Assembly: GCF_002836735.1 (NCBI RefSeq)
Contig: NZ_PJAS01000053.1
Span: 29,536-93,535 of the forward strand
Reading direction: 5' to 3'
DNA length: 64,000 nucleotides
Source of the DNA: Psychrobacter sp. 4Bb
GTDB taxonomy: Bacteria; Pseudomonadota; Gammaproteobacteria; Pseudomonadales; Moraxellaceae
Position numbers and translations under genes: made by a program. The notes beneath the pieces are model-generated. The model was given only the letters and a program-made list of their open reading frames with translations, was not told the origin of the DNA and ran no database searches. Numbering within the stretch: position 1 is the stretch's first letter; each line of letters starts with the position of its first letter. Below are positions 18,217 through 27,462 of the stretch, piece by piece.

Positions 18217-19448
18217 GGTGTCATTTTAAGCAATCTTGATGCGCTGAGACCATGGATAAAGATAGAAGTCAAAATGACAATCGAACAGACAATCCACAAT
18301 TTGAGCGCATCTTCATCCGCGAAGAAACCTTGATTGAGCGCATAGGACAGATAATACAAAGTACCGATACCGCGAATACCCAAAGCCGATATTGCGTATT
18401 TCTCGGTATGTGGTAAGTTCAATCCTGATAAAGCAATAAATCCACCAATTGGACGTATAAGTAGTAAGAAGGTAAAGCTGACAATATAGACGCGCCATGT
18501 CAACTCGACGCCTGCCTGTAACCCTTGACCGAGGAACATGCCAAAGATAACTAGCACTAATGACATCAATAAGCCTTCTGATTGCTCAGCGAAATCATGC
18601 AGTTTTTGGTGATAAGTATGCTCACACTCCGAGCGACGAAACGCAAATGCGGCCACGAATACAGCGATGAAGCCATAACTGTGTACATACTCTGCAAGAC
18701 CATAGGCTAGTAGCGTCAATGCAATAACCACATAACCTTGCGAGATGGTAGTCTCACGGGTATGTTTAGAAAATACGACTTTGGCCAATAATTTACCAAC
18801 CAATACACCCACCACTACGCCTGCGCCAATCTTCCATAAGACATCATGAGTAAACCACGACCATAGCATCTCGTAAGTAAAGGTTTTGCCTTCACTGAAC
18901 GCTTCTGCGATCTTAATCGCTAGATACACAAACGGAAAAGCCAGACCATCGTTCAACCCTGCCTCTGACGTTAAGGTAAAGCGCGGTGTGTCTTCTCCTC
19001 CTGTATTGGGAGGTCCCACTTGAATGCTCGAAGCTAACACGGGATCAGTAGGTGCTAACACTGCACCCAACAGAATAGCAGCACCAAGACTTAAACCAAA
19101 CGCGTAATATCCCAAGACTGCCATCGCAAAAATACCAATAGGCATGGTAATGAGTAGCAGTCTTACTGTTGGTCGCCACAATCGCCAAGACAACTCAGTG
19201 TCGATTTTAATACCAGCACCAACCAATGAGACCAATACAACAATCTCAGTCAGTTTTTCGATGAGTAAACCGTTATCAAGTGGGTCTAAAAAGGATAAAG
19301 ACGTCCACCAGTAGCCCATCATCAGACCGAAGCTGACTTGGAGCATCGGTAATGAGATAGAGGTGCGCTTAAAAATAACAGGAAACAATGCCCCTAGTAA
19401 AAAGGCAATCCCGCAGATTAATAAGAATAAGTTATATTTTTCAATCAT
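18201..19448 (-). CDS. CPA1-type cation:proton antiporter
   Basis: Inner-membrane Na+(K+)/H+ antiporter of 415 aa with about 12 hydrophobic segments. Diagnostic CPA1 elements are L-A-P-T-D-P-V-L-A-S in the fifth helix region and S-E-A-G-L-N-D-G-L-A-F-P (the N-D ion-binding pair) further on. It ends after the last helix with only a short basic tail, so it lacks the RCK-type or long cytoplasmic regulatory domains of NhaP2-like proteins. Ion preference cannot be decided. The ribosome site is weak. Single-gene unit. Confidence 0.83.
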   Translation of the reverse strand: MIEKYNLFLLICGIAFLLGALFPVIFKRTSISLPMLQVSFGLMMGYWWTSLSFLDPLDNGLLIEKLTEIVVLVSLVGAGIKIDTELSWRLWRPTVRLLLITMPIGIFAMAVLGYYAFGLSLGAAILLGAVLAPTDPVLASSIQVGPPNTGGEDTPRFTLTSEAGLNDGLAFPFVYLAIKIAEAFSEGKTFTYEMLWSWFTHDVLWKIGAGVVVGVLVGKLLAKVVFSKHTRETTISQGYVVIALTLLAYGLAEYVHSYGFIAVFVAAFAFRRSECEHTYHQKLHDFAEQSEGLLMSLVLVIFGMFLGQGLQAGVELTWRVYIVSFTFLLLIRPIGGFIALSGLNLPHTEKYAISALGIRGIGTLYYLSYALNQGFFADEDALKLWIVCSIVILTSIFIHGLSASRLLKMTPKKQH

Positions 19449-19627
19449 AAGGTTTACGCACGTCGTTATGTTTTAAGGGTCGATTTTATGAGGGTAATTC
19501 TATATATTGATGACAATTAACAGCAATAGTTGATAGTCAGTCACTGATACTCTTTATCATGACGTCAAAATAAAATAATTACCGCAAAAAATAGTTATCA
19601 AAACGACAGCTACGTTGTTTTTTGGTG

Positions 19628-19654
19628 AAAAAAAAGCCTGCATTGCGCAGGCTT
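19628..19654 (-). terminator. Intrinsic terminator downstream of ilvD
   Basis: Read on the minus strand, stem aagcctgc/gcaggctt is followed by eight T residues, about 45 bp after the ilvD stop. Confidence 0.82.
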
Positions 19655-19698
19655 AATATGTTTTTATCAGTATGTCTGGAGCATTGATAGCTTACAGA

Positions 19699-21585
19699 CT
19701 AGCGCTCCACTTGACTCACGTCACGTACGGCACCAGTATCAGCGCTGGTAGTCATAGCCGCATAAGCACGTAATGCTGGCGAGACATGACGATCACGGTT
19801 GACAGGCTTCCATGCATCACGACCACGCGCTTCCATAGCTTCTCGGCGAGCAGCTAAGTCTGCATCGCTTACTTGCATGTTGATGGTACGATTTGGGATA
19901 TCGATATGAATACTATCGCCTTCTTCAACCAAACCAATCGCACCGCCTTCAGCAGCTTCTGGGCTAGCATGACCAATTGATAGACCTGATGTACCACCAG
20001 AGAAACGACCATCAGTCAGTAGGGCGCATTCTTTACCCAATCCTTTTGACTTGAGATAAGTCGTTGGATAAAGCATTTCTTGCATACCAGGGCCGCCTTT
20101 AGGGCCTTCGTAGCGAATGATGACCACATCGCCTGCAACGATTTGATCAGCCAATACCGCAGCAACCGCATCATCTTGTGATTCAAATAGTCGCGCACGA
20201 CCAGTAAAGGTCAAGATGCTTTCGTCAACGCCTGCAGTTTTGACCACGCAGCCGCGCTCAGCGATATTGCCATATAGTACGGCTAAGCCGCCATCTGTAG
20301 AGTAGGCGTGTTTGGCACTACGGATACAGCCTGACTCACGGTTGACGTCGAGGTTTGACCACTCTTTTGATTGTGAAAACGCTTCTGTGGTACGTACGCC
20401 ACCAGGAGCAGCAAGGAAGCGAGCGCGTGCCTCATGATTGTCAGGGTTCATGATGTCCCACTTATCGATCGCTTCTTTCATCGTGGCGCTATGGATAGTT
20501 GGCACGTCAGTTTTTAGTAACTCAGCGCGATCAAGCTCAGCGAGTAATGCAAAGACACCGCCAGCACGATGCACATCTTCCATATGGTATTTCTGTGAGG
20601 CAGGGGCTACTTTTGCCAGACAAGGTACACCGCGACTTAAACGGTCAATATCAGCCATCTTAAAATCGATCTCTGCTTCATTGGCCGCAGCAAGTAGATG
20701 CAAGATGGTATTGGTTGAACCACCCATAGCGATGTCTAAGCTCATGGCATTTTCAAAAGCGGCTTTGGTAGCGATAGAGCGTGGTAGCACAGAGTCATCA
20801 TCTTGCTCATAACGACGCTTAGCAAGCGACACAATGGTACGACCCGCTTCTAAAAATAGCTCGCGGCGCAATGAATGAGTAGCTAGCAGTGAGCCATTAC
20901 CTGGTAGTGCTAGGCCTAAAGCTTCGGTCAAGCAGTTCATCGAGTTGGCGGTAAACATACCAGAGCACGAACCACAAGTAGGGCAGGCTGAGGCTTCGAT
21001 AGCGGCGACGTCTTCATCACTGATGCTATCATCAGCCGCGTCCATCATGGCATCGACAAGGTCAAGTTTGCGAACAGCGCTACTGTCACTACTATCGGTA
21101 TTGTGGCTCTTACCAACGGTACTGGCTAAGATTTTGCCTGCTTCCATTGGCCCACCTGAGATAAATACCACTGGAATGTTAAGGCGCATGGCGGCCATCA
21201 ACATACCCGGAGTGATTTTGTCACAGTTAGAAATACAAACTAGCGCATCTGCACAGTGGGCATTGACCATATACTCGACAGAATCAGCGATCAAATCACG
21301 ACTTGGTAGCGAGTACAACATACCGCTATGGCCCATCGCAATACCATCATCGACCGCAATGGTATTGAACTCTTTTGCAACGCCGCCTGCTTGCTCAATC
21401 TCACGGGCGACCAGTTGTCCAAGGTCTTTTAGATGCACATGGCCGGGTACAAACTGGGTAAAAGAGTTAGCAATCGCAATGATTGGCTTGCCAAAGTCGC
21501 CGTCAGTCATGCCGGTTGCACGCCATAATGCGCGCGCGCCTGCCATATTACGACCGCCGGTAGAGGTTTTTGAGCGATAATCCAT
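19699..21585 (-). CDS. ilvD: Dihydroxy-acid dehydratase
   Basis: Fe-S enzyme converting 2,3-dihydroxy-3-methylvalerate and -isovalerate to the 2-keto acids of isoleucine, valine, leucine and pantothenate synthesis. Cluster cysteines occur in [12 protein letters not shown] and [17 protein letters not shown]. The C-terminal [15 protein letters not shown] is intact. The length of 628 aa is slightly above the usual 610-616. The ATG at 21585 (M-D-Y-R-S-K) has a taagga site; the frame runs 14 codons further upstream without support. Monocistronic, no leader-peptide attenuator seen. Confidence 0.95.
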   Translation of the reverse strand: MDYRSKTSTGGRNMAGARALWRATGMTDGDFGKPIIAIANSFTQFVPGHVHLKDLGQLVAREIEQAGGVAKEFNTIAVDDGIAMGHSGMLYSLPSRDLIADSVEYMVNAHCADALVCISNCDKITPGMLMAAMRLNIPVVFISGGPMEAGKILASTVGKSHNTDSSDSSAVRKLDLVDAMMDAADDSISDEDVAAIEASACPTCGSCSGMFTANSMNCLTEALGLALPGNGSLLATHSLRRELFLEAGRTIVSLAKRRYEQDDDSVLPRSIATKAAFENAMSLDIAMGGSTNTILHLLAAANEAEIDFKMADIDRLSRGVPCLAKVAPASQKYHMEDVHRAGGVFALLAELDRAELLKTDVPTIHSATMKEAIDKWDIMNPDNHEARARFLAAPGGVRTTEAFSQSKEWSNLDVNRESGCIRSAKHAYSTDGGLAVLYGNIAERGCVVKTAGVDESILTFTGRARLFESQDDAVAAVLADQIVAGDVVIIRYEGPKGGPGMQEMLYPTTYLKSKGLGKECALLTDGRFSGGTSGLSIGHASPEAAEGGAIGLVEEGDSIHIDIPNRTINMQVSDADLAARREAMEARGRDAWKPVNRDRHVSPALRAYAAMTTSADTGAVRDVSQVER

Positions 21586-21805
21586 GTGATATTCCTTACA
21601 AATAGGCGGGGTTATAAAAATGTGCACCCTCAGTTTTAATAGGGATAGTGTGCTTTTTATAGAGAGTGAGTACTAGTGAATAATACTAATTCGTTACCAT
21701 ACCATTAGATATGAATAACTAAAAACAATATGCTAATAATAGTGAATTAATAATAACGAATTAATAATCATAAGCGATGAGCGAAAAAACCGTTATTCAA
21801 AATAG

Positions 21806-22567
21806 CTACTCAATACGTTCTAATATGGCTTTATCAAACCAAGGAAGATCAGCTTTGTCTGCTTCTAGTTTTACAATGGTTGCAAGCGCATGAGTAGCCA
21901 GTAGCTGTTGATAATCGCCACTAGCGTCAATCGTCAGCAATGATTCGGTAGGTAGTGCTTGCGTGTTAGGGTTTAGCTCGTCAATACTAATTAATATTTG
22001 CTTATTGTTTTTATAGAGGACGTCTACACGACCAAAAAACTGCCAGTCTTTAAAAGCGGCAATAATAGCGTCGGCGGCATCCTTGGTATATACCTGCTGC
22101 GTCTCTTTACCCGTATTGGTCCAATGTAGGCGTACAGCCAATTGCAATGCCTCACTAAAGACGACCAATGAGCCGATAATTTTCACATGCCAAGGGCTGG
22201 TCAGCAGCTCCTCGTCAATGCCGATTAATTTGGCAGCCTCATGAGCCGACATGGGTGTGTTGAATTGAATTAGTAGCTCAGGAGTAAGCGGGTGCGTTTG
22301 TTTGATCGCATCATCTAAACTGTCATAGTGATACAAAAAAGGCAGTGGCAAATCTTGCGTGACAGTCTTCTTTATAATTTTACAATTGTGTATCTGCCAG
22401 CTGATGGCTTTATCAGTCAATGCTTCTGCTAATATGATAGCGTTCGGATCGATGGTTTGAGTATCACTTTCACTCTCAATATCAGAGTATTCTTCCTGAT
22501 TATCAAGGGTTATAGCAGTGTTATCCATATCTGGTTCAGTCGGCAAAGTAGGCAAATCCATAAACAT
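21806..22567 (-). CDS. Conserved hypothetical protein, acidic N-terminus
   Basis: I do not recognise this 253-aa protein. The first 50 residues are acidic and probably disordered (Glu/Asp/Ser/Thr rich). The remainder is a mixed alpha/beta sequence without signal peptide, membrane helix or obvious catalytic motif. There is L-P-F-L-Y-H-Y-D-S around residue 76 and several Trp residues. Codon use and coding character agree with neighbours, and the opposite strand has no competing gene. The start is uncertain, with two ATGs 6 bases apart and no strong ribosome site. It is divergent from the HIT gene. Confidence 0.65.
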   Translation of the reverse strand: MFMDLPTLPTEPDMDNTAITLDNQEEYSDIESESDTQTIDPNAIILAEALTDKAISWQIHNCKIIKKTVTQDLPLPFLYHYDSLDDAIKQTHPLTPELLIQFNTPMSAHEAAKLIGIDEELLTSPWHVKIIGSLVVFSEALQLAVRLHWTNTGKETQQVYTKDAADAIIAAFKDWQFFGRVDVLYKNNKQILISIDELNPNTQALPTESLLTIDASGDYQQLLATHALATIVKLEADKADLPWFDKAILERIE

Positions 22568-22794
22568 AGCGTTGTTAAAATAGAGGGCTAATATAACATT
22601 TAAAAGGTATGACTCGCCAATAAATTAGTGAGCTAGCATGGTTGGAATATGGCTTGATATTTTTCAAATTCGGTTGTCATACTGACTTGTACTAAAGTTA
22701 TATTTCGTCCACTATATGACAGATGCTTTTATCTATTTTGGATAGCTATTGAGCTATTAATTAACTAATAATAAAACTCTTAAAGGAAAAAATA

Positions 22795-23235
22795 ATGACT
22801 GAAGTAAATCAAAAGACTGCTTATGACGACAATAATATTTTTGCCAAAATGTTAGATGGTGATATTCCATATCACAAAGTATATGAAGATGATAAAACGC
22901 TCGCCTTTATGGATATCATGCCACAAGCAGAAGGCCATGTATTGGTGATACCGAAGCAAAAAGCTGTTGATTTGGCCGATCTTGAGCCAGAGTATGCCGC
23001 TGCTGTATTAATGACCTCTAAAAAGGTCATGCAAGCCCAACGTCAAGTGTTCGAGCGTGAAGGCGTTATCCAAATGCAGTTAAATGGCTCACAAGCAGGT
23101 CAAACAGTCTTTCATTATCATGTGCACCTCATTCCATCAAGTATCCATGAATTGGGTCGTCATGCAGTAACCCAAGCTGATAATAATGATTTGGCAAATA
23201 TTGCGCAGAAGTTGGCGGCAGTGATTGATGCCTAG
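22795..23235 (+). CDS. HIT family (histidine triad) nucleotide hydrolase
   Basis: Cytoplasmic histidine-triad protein of 146 aa. The triad is H-Y-H-V-H-L-I-P near residues 101-108, preceded by the N-x-S-x-x-G-Q-T-V-F-H context, and the N-terminal I-F-A-K-M-L-D-G-D-I-P element is typical of HINT/HitA members. Expected to hydrolyse purine nucleoside phosphoramidates or AMP-lysine-type substrates. A strong aaagga site precedes the ATG and a terminator lies about 105 bp after the stop. Confidence 0.9.
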   Translation: MTEVNQKTAYDDNNIFAKMLDGDIPYHKVYEDDKTLAFMDIMPQAEGHVLVIPKQKAVDLADLEPEYAAAVLMTSKKVMQAQRQVFEREGVIQMQLNGSQAGQTVFHYHVHLIPSSIHELGRHAVTQADNNDLANIAQKLAAVIDA

Positions 23236-23547
23236 ATAGGAACTAGATTGCTTCTGTTTAGGTACAACAAATACTGGTATTTACGAATTAGCGAGTGTTT
23301 ACAGGTTAGAAACTATTAAAATAGAATATATATACAATCAAAAGGCAGCTAGCAAGCTGCCTTTTTTATTTTCTTGGTAATATTCATGTAACATTCGTTA
23401 AAGTCGTGTTACGAGTTGAACGCTTGTCTAGGGTTTTGGAAAAGAGTGTGATAATTATTATAACCATTCACACACATTTTCTAATCTTTGCCTTAATTAA
23501 AACTTTCTATAAAAAGGCATCGTCAACTTTTGAGGATATTATCTTTC
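23236..23547 (+). other. 312-bp intergenic region HIT-betT
   Basis: Contains one terminator near 23341 and then AT-rich sequence that should hold the betT promoter. I see no gene and no recognisable BetI-type operator. Confidence 0.45.
23341..23367 (+). terminator. Intrinsic terminator after the HIT gene
   Basis: Perfect stem aaaggcagct/agctgccttt with an agca loop and a T run. Confidence 0.88.
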
Positions 23548-25593
23548 ATGAGTAAATTACCTCGTTCGACTATTTTATTACCAGTCTTTGTACCTGCAGC
23601 CATTATTATGCTGCTATTGGTCATTGGTACGGCTATCAATCCTGAAGCAGCGGGTGCTCTGTTTAGTGATGTGCTTAGTTTTACGACTGAGACATTCGGC
23701 TGGTTTTATATGCTGGCAGTGGCACTGTTTTTGATGTTCATTATTGTACTGGCGTTTTCGTCTTATGGCAGTATCAAGCTGGGCCCTGATCATGCTGAAG
23801 CGGAGTACGGATTCCTTGAATGGTTTGCCATGCTGTTTTCGGCAGGTTACGGGATTGCGCTACTGTTTTATGGGGTAGCGGAACCAGTAATGCACTTTTC
23901 TAGTCCGCCAATGTCGGATCCGCAGACTATCGCCGCGGCAAAAGAGGCGATGCAAATTGCGTATTTCCATTGGGGCTTTCATATTTGGGCGATTTATGGT
24001 GTCGTTGGTTTATCACTAGCTTATTTTGCATTTCGTCATGGTTTACCACTATCAATACGCTCGACGCTATACCCGATTATCGGTGACAGGATTCATGGCC
24101 CTATCGGTCATACAGTCGATGTGTTTGCGATATTAGGTACGATGTTTGGTATTGCTACCAGTCTTGGCTTATCAGTGTCGCAAATCAATGCAGGTCTAAA
24201 CTACTTGTTACCTGATATTATCCCCGTGAATACTACCATACAGGTCGTGGCGATTGCATTAGTGACATCAGCAGCACTGGTGTCCGTATTGGCAGGGATG
24301 GACAAAGGGGTAAAACGCTTGTCTATTCTAAATATGGTATTGGCAACCGCGTTGATGGTGTTTGTATTTGTAGTAGGGCCGACGATCTTTATCCTAAATG
24401 CCTTTATGGAAAATACAGGCAGCTATTTGGGTAATATCGTTGAGCGTACCTTTAGCTTGCAGGCATACGAGAATAGCAATTGGATCGGCAGCTGGACCTT
24501 GTTTATTTTTGCATGGACGATTGCATGGGCACCTTTTGTAGGTCTGTTTATCGCCAAGATCAGCCGTGGCCGTACCATCCGTGAGTTCGTATTGGGTGTG
24601 ATGCTGGTACCGACTTTCTTTACATTCTTTTGGTTTTCGGTGTTTGGCGATACCGCACTACATATGATTATGGTCGATGGTTATACCTCATTAATTAGTG
24701 AAGTACAAAACAACCAAGCGATTGCTTTGTTTAAACTGTTAGAGAATCTACCTTTTACTGAATTTGTGTCGTCGTTGACCATTTTATTGATTATTACCTT
24801 TTTTGTGACGTCATCGGATTCTGGCTCATTGGTAATCGACTCGCTAGCGGCAGGTGGTCGCAGTGATACACCATGGTGGCAGCGTAGCTTTTGGGTAGTG
24901 ACTGAAGGTGCTGTCGCAGCAGTATTGCTACTTGCAGGTGGTTTAGAAGCCCTACAAACAGCGGCTATCGTTAGTGCATTACCATTTGCGATTATTATTC
25001 TGATTTCTATGTTTGGTATGTGGCGTGCGCTGCGTATCGAAGGACATCGTAATCAAAGCCTTGGTAATGACAACAGATTGCCGCCGCATCTACTCAAACC
25101 GTCTGCATGGCGCGAGCGTATCGATTATATGACCGATAAGCCAACGCGTGAAAAGGTCTTAAGTTATATTAAAGAAGTAGTTATGCCTTCGATGATGGAG
25201 GTGTCGTCTAAATTTGCAGAAACCGGCTGGACGACTGAGGTCAATTATGATGCGGTCAATAACCGAGCTGTATTAGAGCTACAGCGCGGTGACGATGTCG
25301 AGTTTTGGTATGAGGTGCGCTTATCAGAGCATGATGCGCCTGATTATTATACTGAAGACAGCGCAGATACCTTGCCACAAGAGCACCATCATCGCGCTGA
25401 GGTGTATCTACGCCGTGGTGGTCAGACCTATGACTTATACGGCTACAAATCTGAATCAGTGATTAATGACATTATTGATCAGTTTGAGAAGTATTTACAT
25501 TTCCTCAATGTATCACCTGATAGTCTGCCGTGGCGCATGCAAGAGCATGATGATGACATCACGCTAGAGCAGGGCAGTGTGCTTGATAAATAA
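23548..25593 (+). CDS. betT: BCCT family choline/betaine transporter, BetT type
   Basis: Sodium- or proton-coupled uptake of choline or betaine. The transporter core (about residues 1-500) has 12 predicted helices, with the BCCT stretches H-W-G-F-H-I-W-A-I-Y and the W-x-x-x-W-T-x-F-I-F-A-W-T-I-A-W-A-P-F-V-G signature. The long hydrophilic C-terminus (about 500-681) is characteristic of BetT-type proteins and serves osmosensing in studied members. The ATG at 23548 follows gagga, while the upstream TTG at 23530 adds six unlikely residues. No betABI genes are nearby. Substrate (choline versus betaine) is inferred. Confidence 0.87.
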   Translation: MSKLPRSTILLPVFVPAAIIMLLLVIGTAINPEAAGALFSDVLSFTTETFGWFYMLAVALFLMFIIVLAFSSYGSIKLGPDHAEAEYGFLEWFAMLFSAGYGIALLFYGVAEPVMHFSSPPMSDPQTIAAAKEAMQIAYFHWGFHIWAIYGVVGLSLAYFAFRHGLPLSIRSTLYPIIGDRIHGPIGHTVDVFAILGTMFGIATSLGLSVSQINAGLNYLLPDIIPVNTTIQVVAIALVTSAALVSVLAGMDKGVKRLSILNMVLATALMVFVFVVGPTIFILNAFMENTGSYLGNIVERTFSLQAYENSNWIGSWTLFIFAWTIAWAPFVGLFIAKISRGRTIREFVLGVMLVPTFFTFFWFSVFGDTALHMIMVDGYTSLISEVQNNQAIALFKLLENLPFTEFVSSLTILLIITFFVTSSDSGSLVIDSLAAGGRSDTPWWQRSFWVVTEGAVAAVLLLAGGLEALQTAAIVSALPFAIIILISMFGMWRALRIEGHRNQSLGNDNRLPPHLLKPSAWRERIDYMTDKPTREKVLSYIKEVVMPSMMEVSSKFAETGWTTEVNYDAVNNRAVLELQRGDDVEFWYEVRLSEHDAPDYYTEDSADTLPQEHHHRAEVYLRRGGQTYDLYGYKSESVINDIIDQFEKYLHFLNVSPDSLPWRMQEHDDDITLEQGSVLDK

Positions 25594-25677
25594 TGCATGG
25601 GATTTATTAAAAACGAGTAATGCTTATGCAAGCTATTCACGTTAAGCGCTTGCAATAAACGCAGGAATCCTTAGAAT

Positions 25678-25713
25678 AACGGCTTGTTTTCCTTACAAAT
25701 CAAGCCGTTTTCT
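25678..25713 (+). terminator. Hairpin ending directly upstream of the dusB start
   Basis: Stem aacggcttg (25678-25686) and caagccgtt (25701-25709), followed by ttctt, ends one base before the dusB ATG. It looks like the betT terminator but occupies the place of the dusB ribosome site. Confidence 0.6.
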
Positions 25714-25714
25714 T

Positions 25715-26746
25715 ATGTCTATTGATTTTCCCATTTTATCTTCGTCCTCGACTTTGTCTGATCATCCATTGTTGCAGCCATTAAATATCGGTGGCCTGAC
25801 GATTGAAAACCGTCTAATGGTCGCACCGATGGCAGGCGTGACGGACAACCCTTTTCGCCGATTGTGCAAATCATTTGGCGCAGGTCATGCGGTCAGCGAA
25901 ATGATCATCGCTGATACGGCCCTTTATGCACGCAAAAAATCCTTGTACCGTGCCAATTTTGACAATGAGATTGCGCCTATCTCGGCACAGATAGCAGGTG
26001 CTGAGCCGGACAAACTGGCTGAAGCGGCTCGTTATCAAATTGATAATGGCGCACAGATTATCGATATCAATATGGGCTGTCCAGCCAAAAAGGTCTGTCG
26101 TAAGCTGGCAGGCTCTGCATTGTTGCAAGACGAAGATTTGGTCGCGCGCTTGCTAGATGCCACGGTCAATGCGGTGGATGCACCTGTCACGCTAAAGACA
26201 CGTCTAGGGTTTGAGAATGGTCGTGAAAACATCTTACGAGTCGCCAAGCGTGCTGAGCAGGCCGGCATTGCAGCAATTGCTATTCATGGACGTACGCGTG
26301 AAGACATGTACACAGGCAGTGCACGCTATGAGCTAATACGCGAAGTCAAAGAAAGCATTAGCATTCCTGTTATTGCCAATGGCGATATCGATAGCGCACA
26401 AAAAGCTCAACACGTGTATGAGATGACTGGCTGTGATGCGGTGATGATTGGGCGTGCTGCACAAGGTCAGCCGTGGATATTTCGTGATATTGAGCATTTT
26501 TTGCGTACTGGCGAGCGCCTAGAGGCACCAAGCGTTAGTGAGATAAAAGAGATCGTACTGGCCCATTTGCAAGAGCTTTATGATTTCTACGGGGAGTACT
26601 CAGGCTGCCGCATCGCTCGCAAACATATCGCTTGGTATACGACAGGCATTCCAAATTCTAACGCCTTTAGACAGGCGATGTATGGTGAAGAAAGTACGGT
26701 TGGGCAATTTAAAGTGGTCGAGACTTTTTTGCAGGCGCACGAGTAG
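25715..26746 (+). CDS. dusB: tRNA-dihydrouridine synthase B
   Basis: FMN enzyme reducing uridines in the D-loop of tRNAs (U17 in E. coli). TIM-barrel N-terminus with V-A-P-M-A-G-V-T-D-N-P-F-R, then the catalytic-Cys motif M-G-C-P-A-K-K-V-C-R-K-L-A-G-S-A-L, I-H-G-R-T-R, I-G-R-A-A-Q-G-Q-P-W-I-F and a C-terminal helical domain. At 343 aa it is about 20 residues longer at the N-terminus than E. coli DusB. The proposed ATG has no Shine-Dalgarno sequence because a hairpin occupies the leader; a downstream start is possible. fis, the usual neighbour in enterobacteria, is absent here. Confidence 0.92.
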   Translation: MSIDFPILSSSSTLSDHPLLQPLNIGGLTIENRLMVAPMAGVTDNPFRRLCKSFGAGHAVSEMIIADTALYARKKSLYRANFDNEIAPISAQIAGAEPDKLAEAARYQIDNGAQIIDINMGCPAKKVCRKLAGSALLQDEDLVARLLDATVNAVDAPVTLKTRLGFENGRENILRVAKRAEQAGIAAIAIHGRTREDMYTGSARYELIREVKESISIPVIANGDIDSAQKAQHVYEMTGCDAVMIGRAAQGQPWIFRDIEHFLRTGERLEAPSVSEIKEIVLAHLQELYDFYGEYSGCRIARKHIAWYTTGIPNSNAFRQAMYGEESTVGQFKVVETFLQAHE

Positions 26747-26825
26747 TAATCGCTTAAATATTGTTTTATAAATCAGTGCTAGTTATTTCTATGCATCGTT
26801 TCTTGATGGCATTTTTGTCCAACAG

Positions 26826-27227
26826 CTATGCTTTATCAATTGGCACAGTATGATTGTCAGTATCAGACTGTTTGTCAGGCACAGGTTTTCTTTTTTGCCA
26901 AGGGAATCGACCTTCTAGTTCAACTTGTAGCGATAAGCTTAAAAAGGTTCGAATCAGTACGATAAAACCTAGCACCAGTACGCTGCGTAGCGATGGCTCG
27001 GTGACGACAGTAGCCACGATATCAGCGGCGATTAGCACCTCTAATCCCAACAATATAGACTTGCCTACGGTCTGTCTGATCTCTACATAAGTATCATTAT
27101 TAAAATGCCTCGACGATCGAAAAGCCCTATATAAAGCAAGAAATAGCCCAAAAAACATAATGAGGACGCCAATGACTTCGATCATTTTGGCAATTAAGTC
27201 GATATAGTGAGTTAGTGTGTCTATCAA
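26826..27227 (-). CDS. DUF1622 family membrane protein
   Basis: Small inner-membrane protein of 133 aa with three hydrophobic segments (about 15-33, 58-75 and 80-98) and the D-T-Y-V-E-I-R-Q-x-x-G-K-S-I-L-L-G-L-E-V-L-I-A-A-D-I core that defines DUF1622. Function unknown. Translation appears to start at a TTG with an aggag site 9 bases upstream. A five-unit heptamer tandem repeat lies 34 bp upstream of the start. Confidence 0.75.
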   Translation of the reverse strand: MIDTLTHYIDLIAKMIEVIGVLIMFFGLFLALYRAFRSSRHFNNDTYVEIRQTVGKSILLGLEVLIAADIVATVVTEPSLRSVLVLGFIVLIRTFLSLSLQVELEGRFPWQKRKPVPDKQSDTDNHTVPIDKA

Positions 27228-27260
27228 AGCAGATACTCCTAATAATTAATCAGAAAAAAG

Positions 27261-27295
27261 CTTAGCACTTAACACTTGGCACTTAGCACTTAGGA
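27261..27295 (-). repeat. Five-unit heptanucleotide tandem repeat upstream of the DUF1622 gene
   Basis: Plus-strand units are cttagca, cttaaca, cttggca, cttagca and cttagga in uninterrupted 7-bp register. It lies in the presumed promoter/leader of the minus-strand DUF1622 gene. Such short repeats can change copy number and alter promoter spacing. Confidence 0.75.
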
Positions 27296-27462
27296 ATTAA
27301 CAATAAGCTAAAAATGTATTTATAAATATTTATGTCGACGACGAAATTTGTAAAGGTCCCGTTAGCTAACGCCCACTATGGTTTTGTTCACTCCATACGA
27401 CATTTTTTTGCTATGCTATAACCGAATACCAATAACTATAGAATAAACGAAAAGGACTTTTT

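Noticed and set aside
20945..21580. 211-codon open frame opposite ilvD
   Set aside because: Complete overlap with the well-conserved ilvD coding strand and Ser/Ala-rich composition typical of an antisense shadow.
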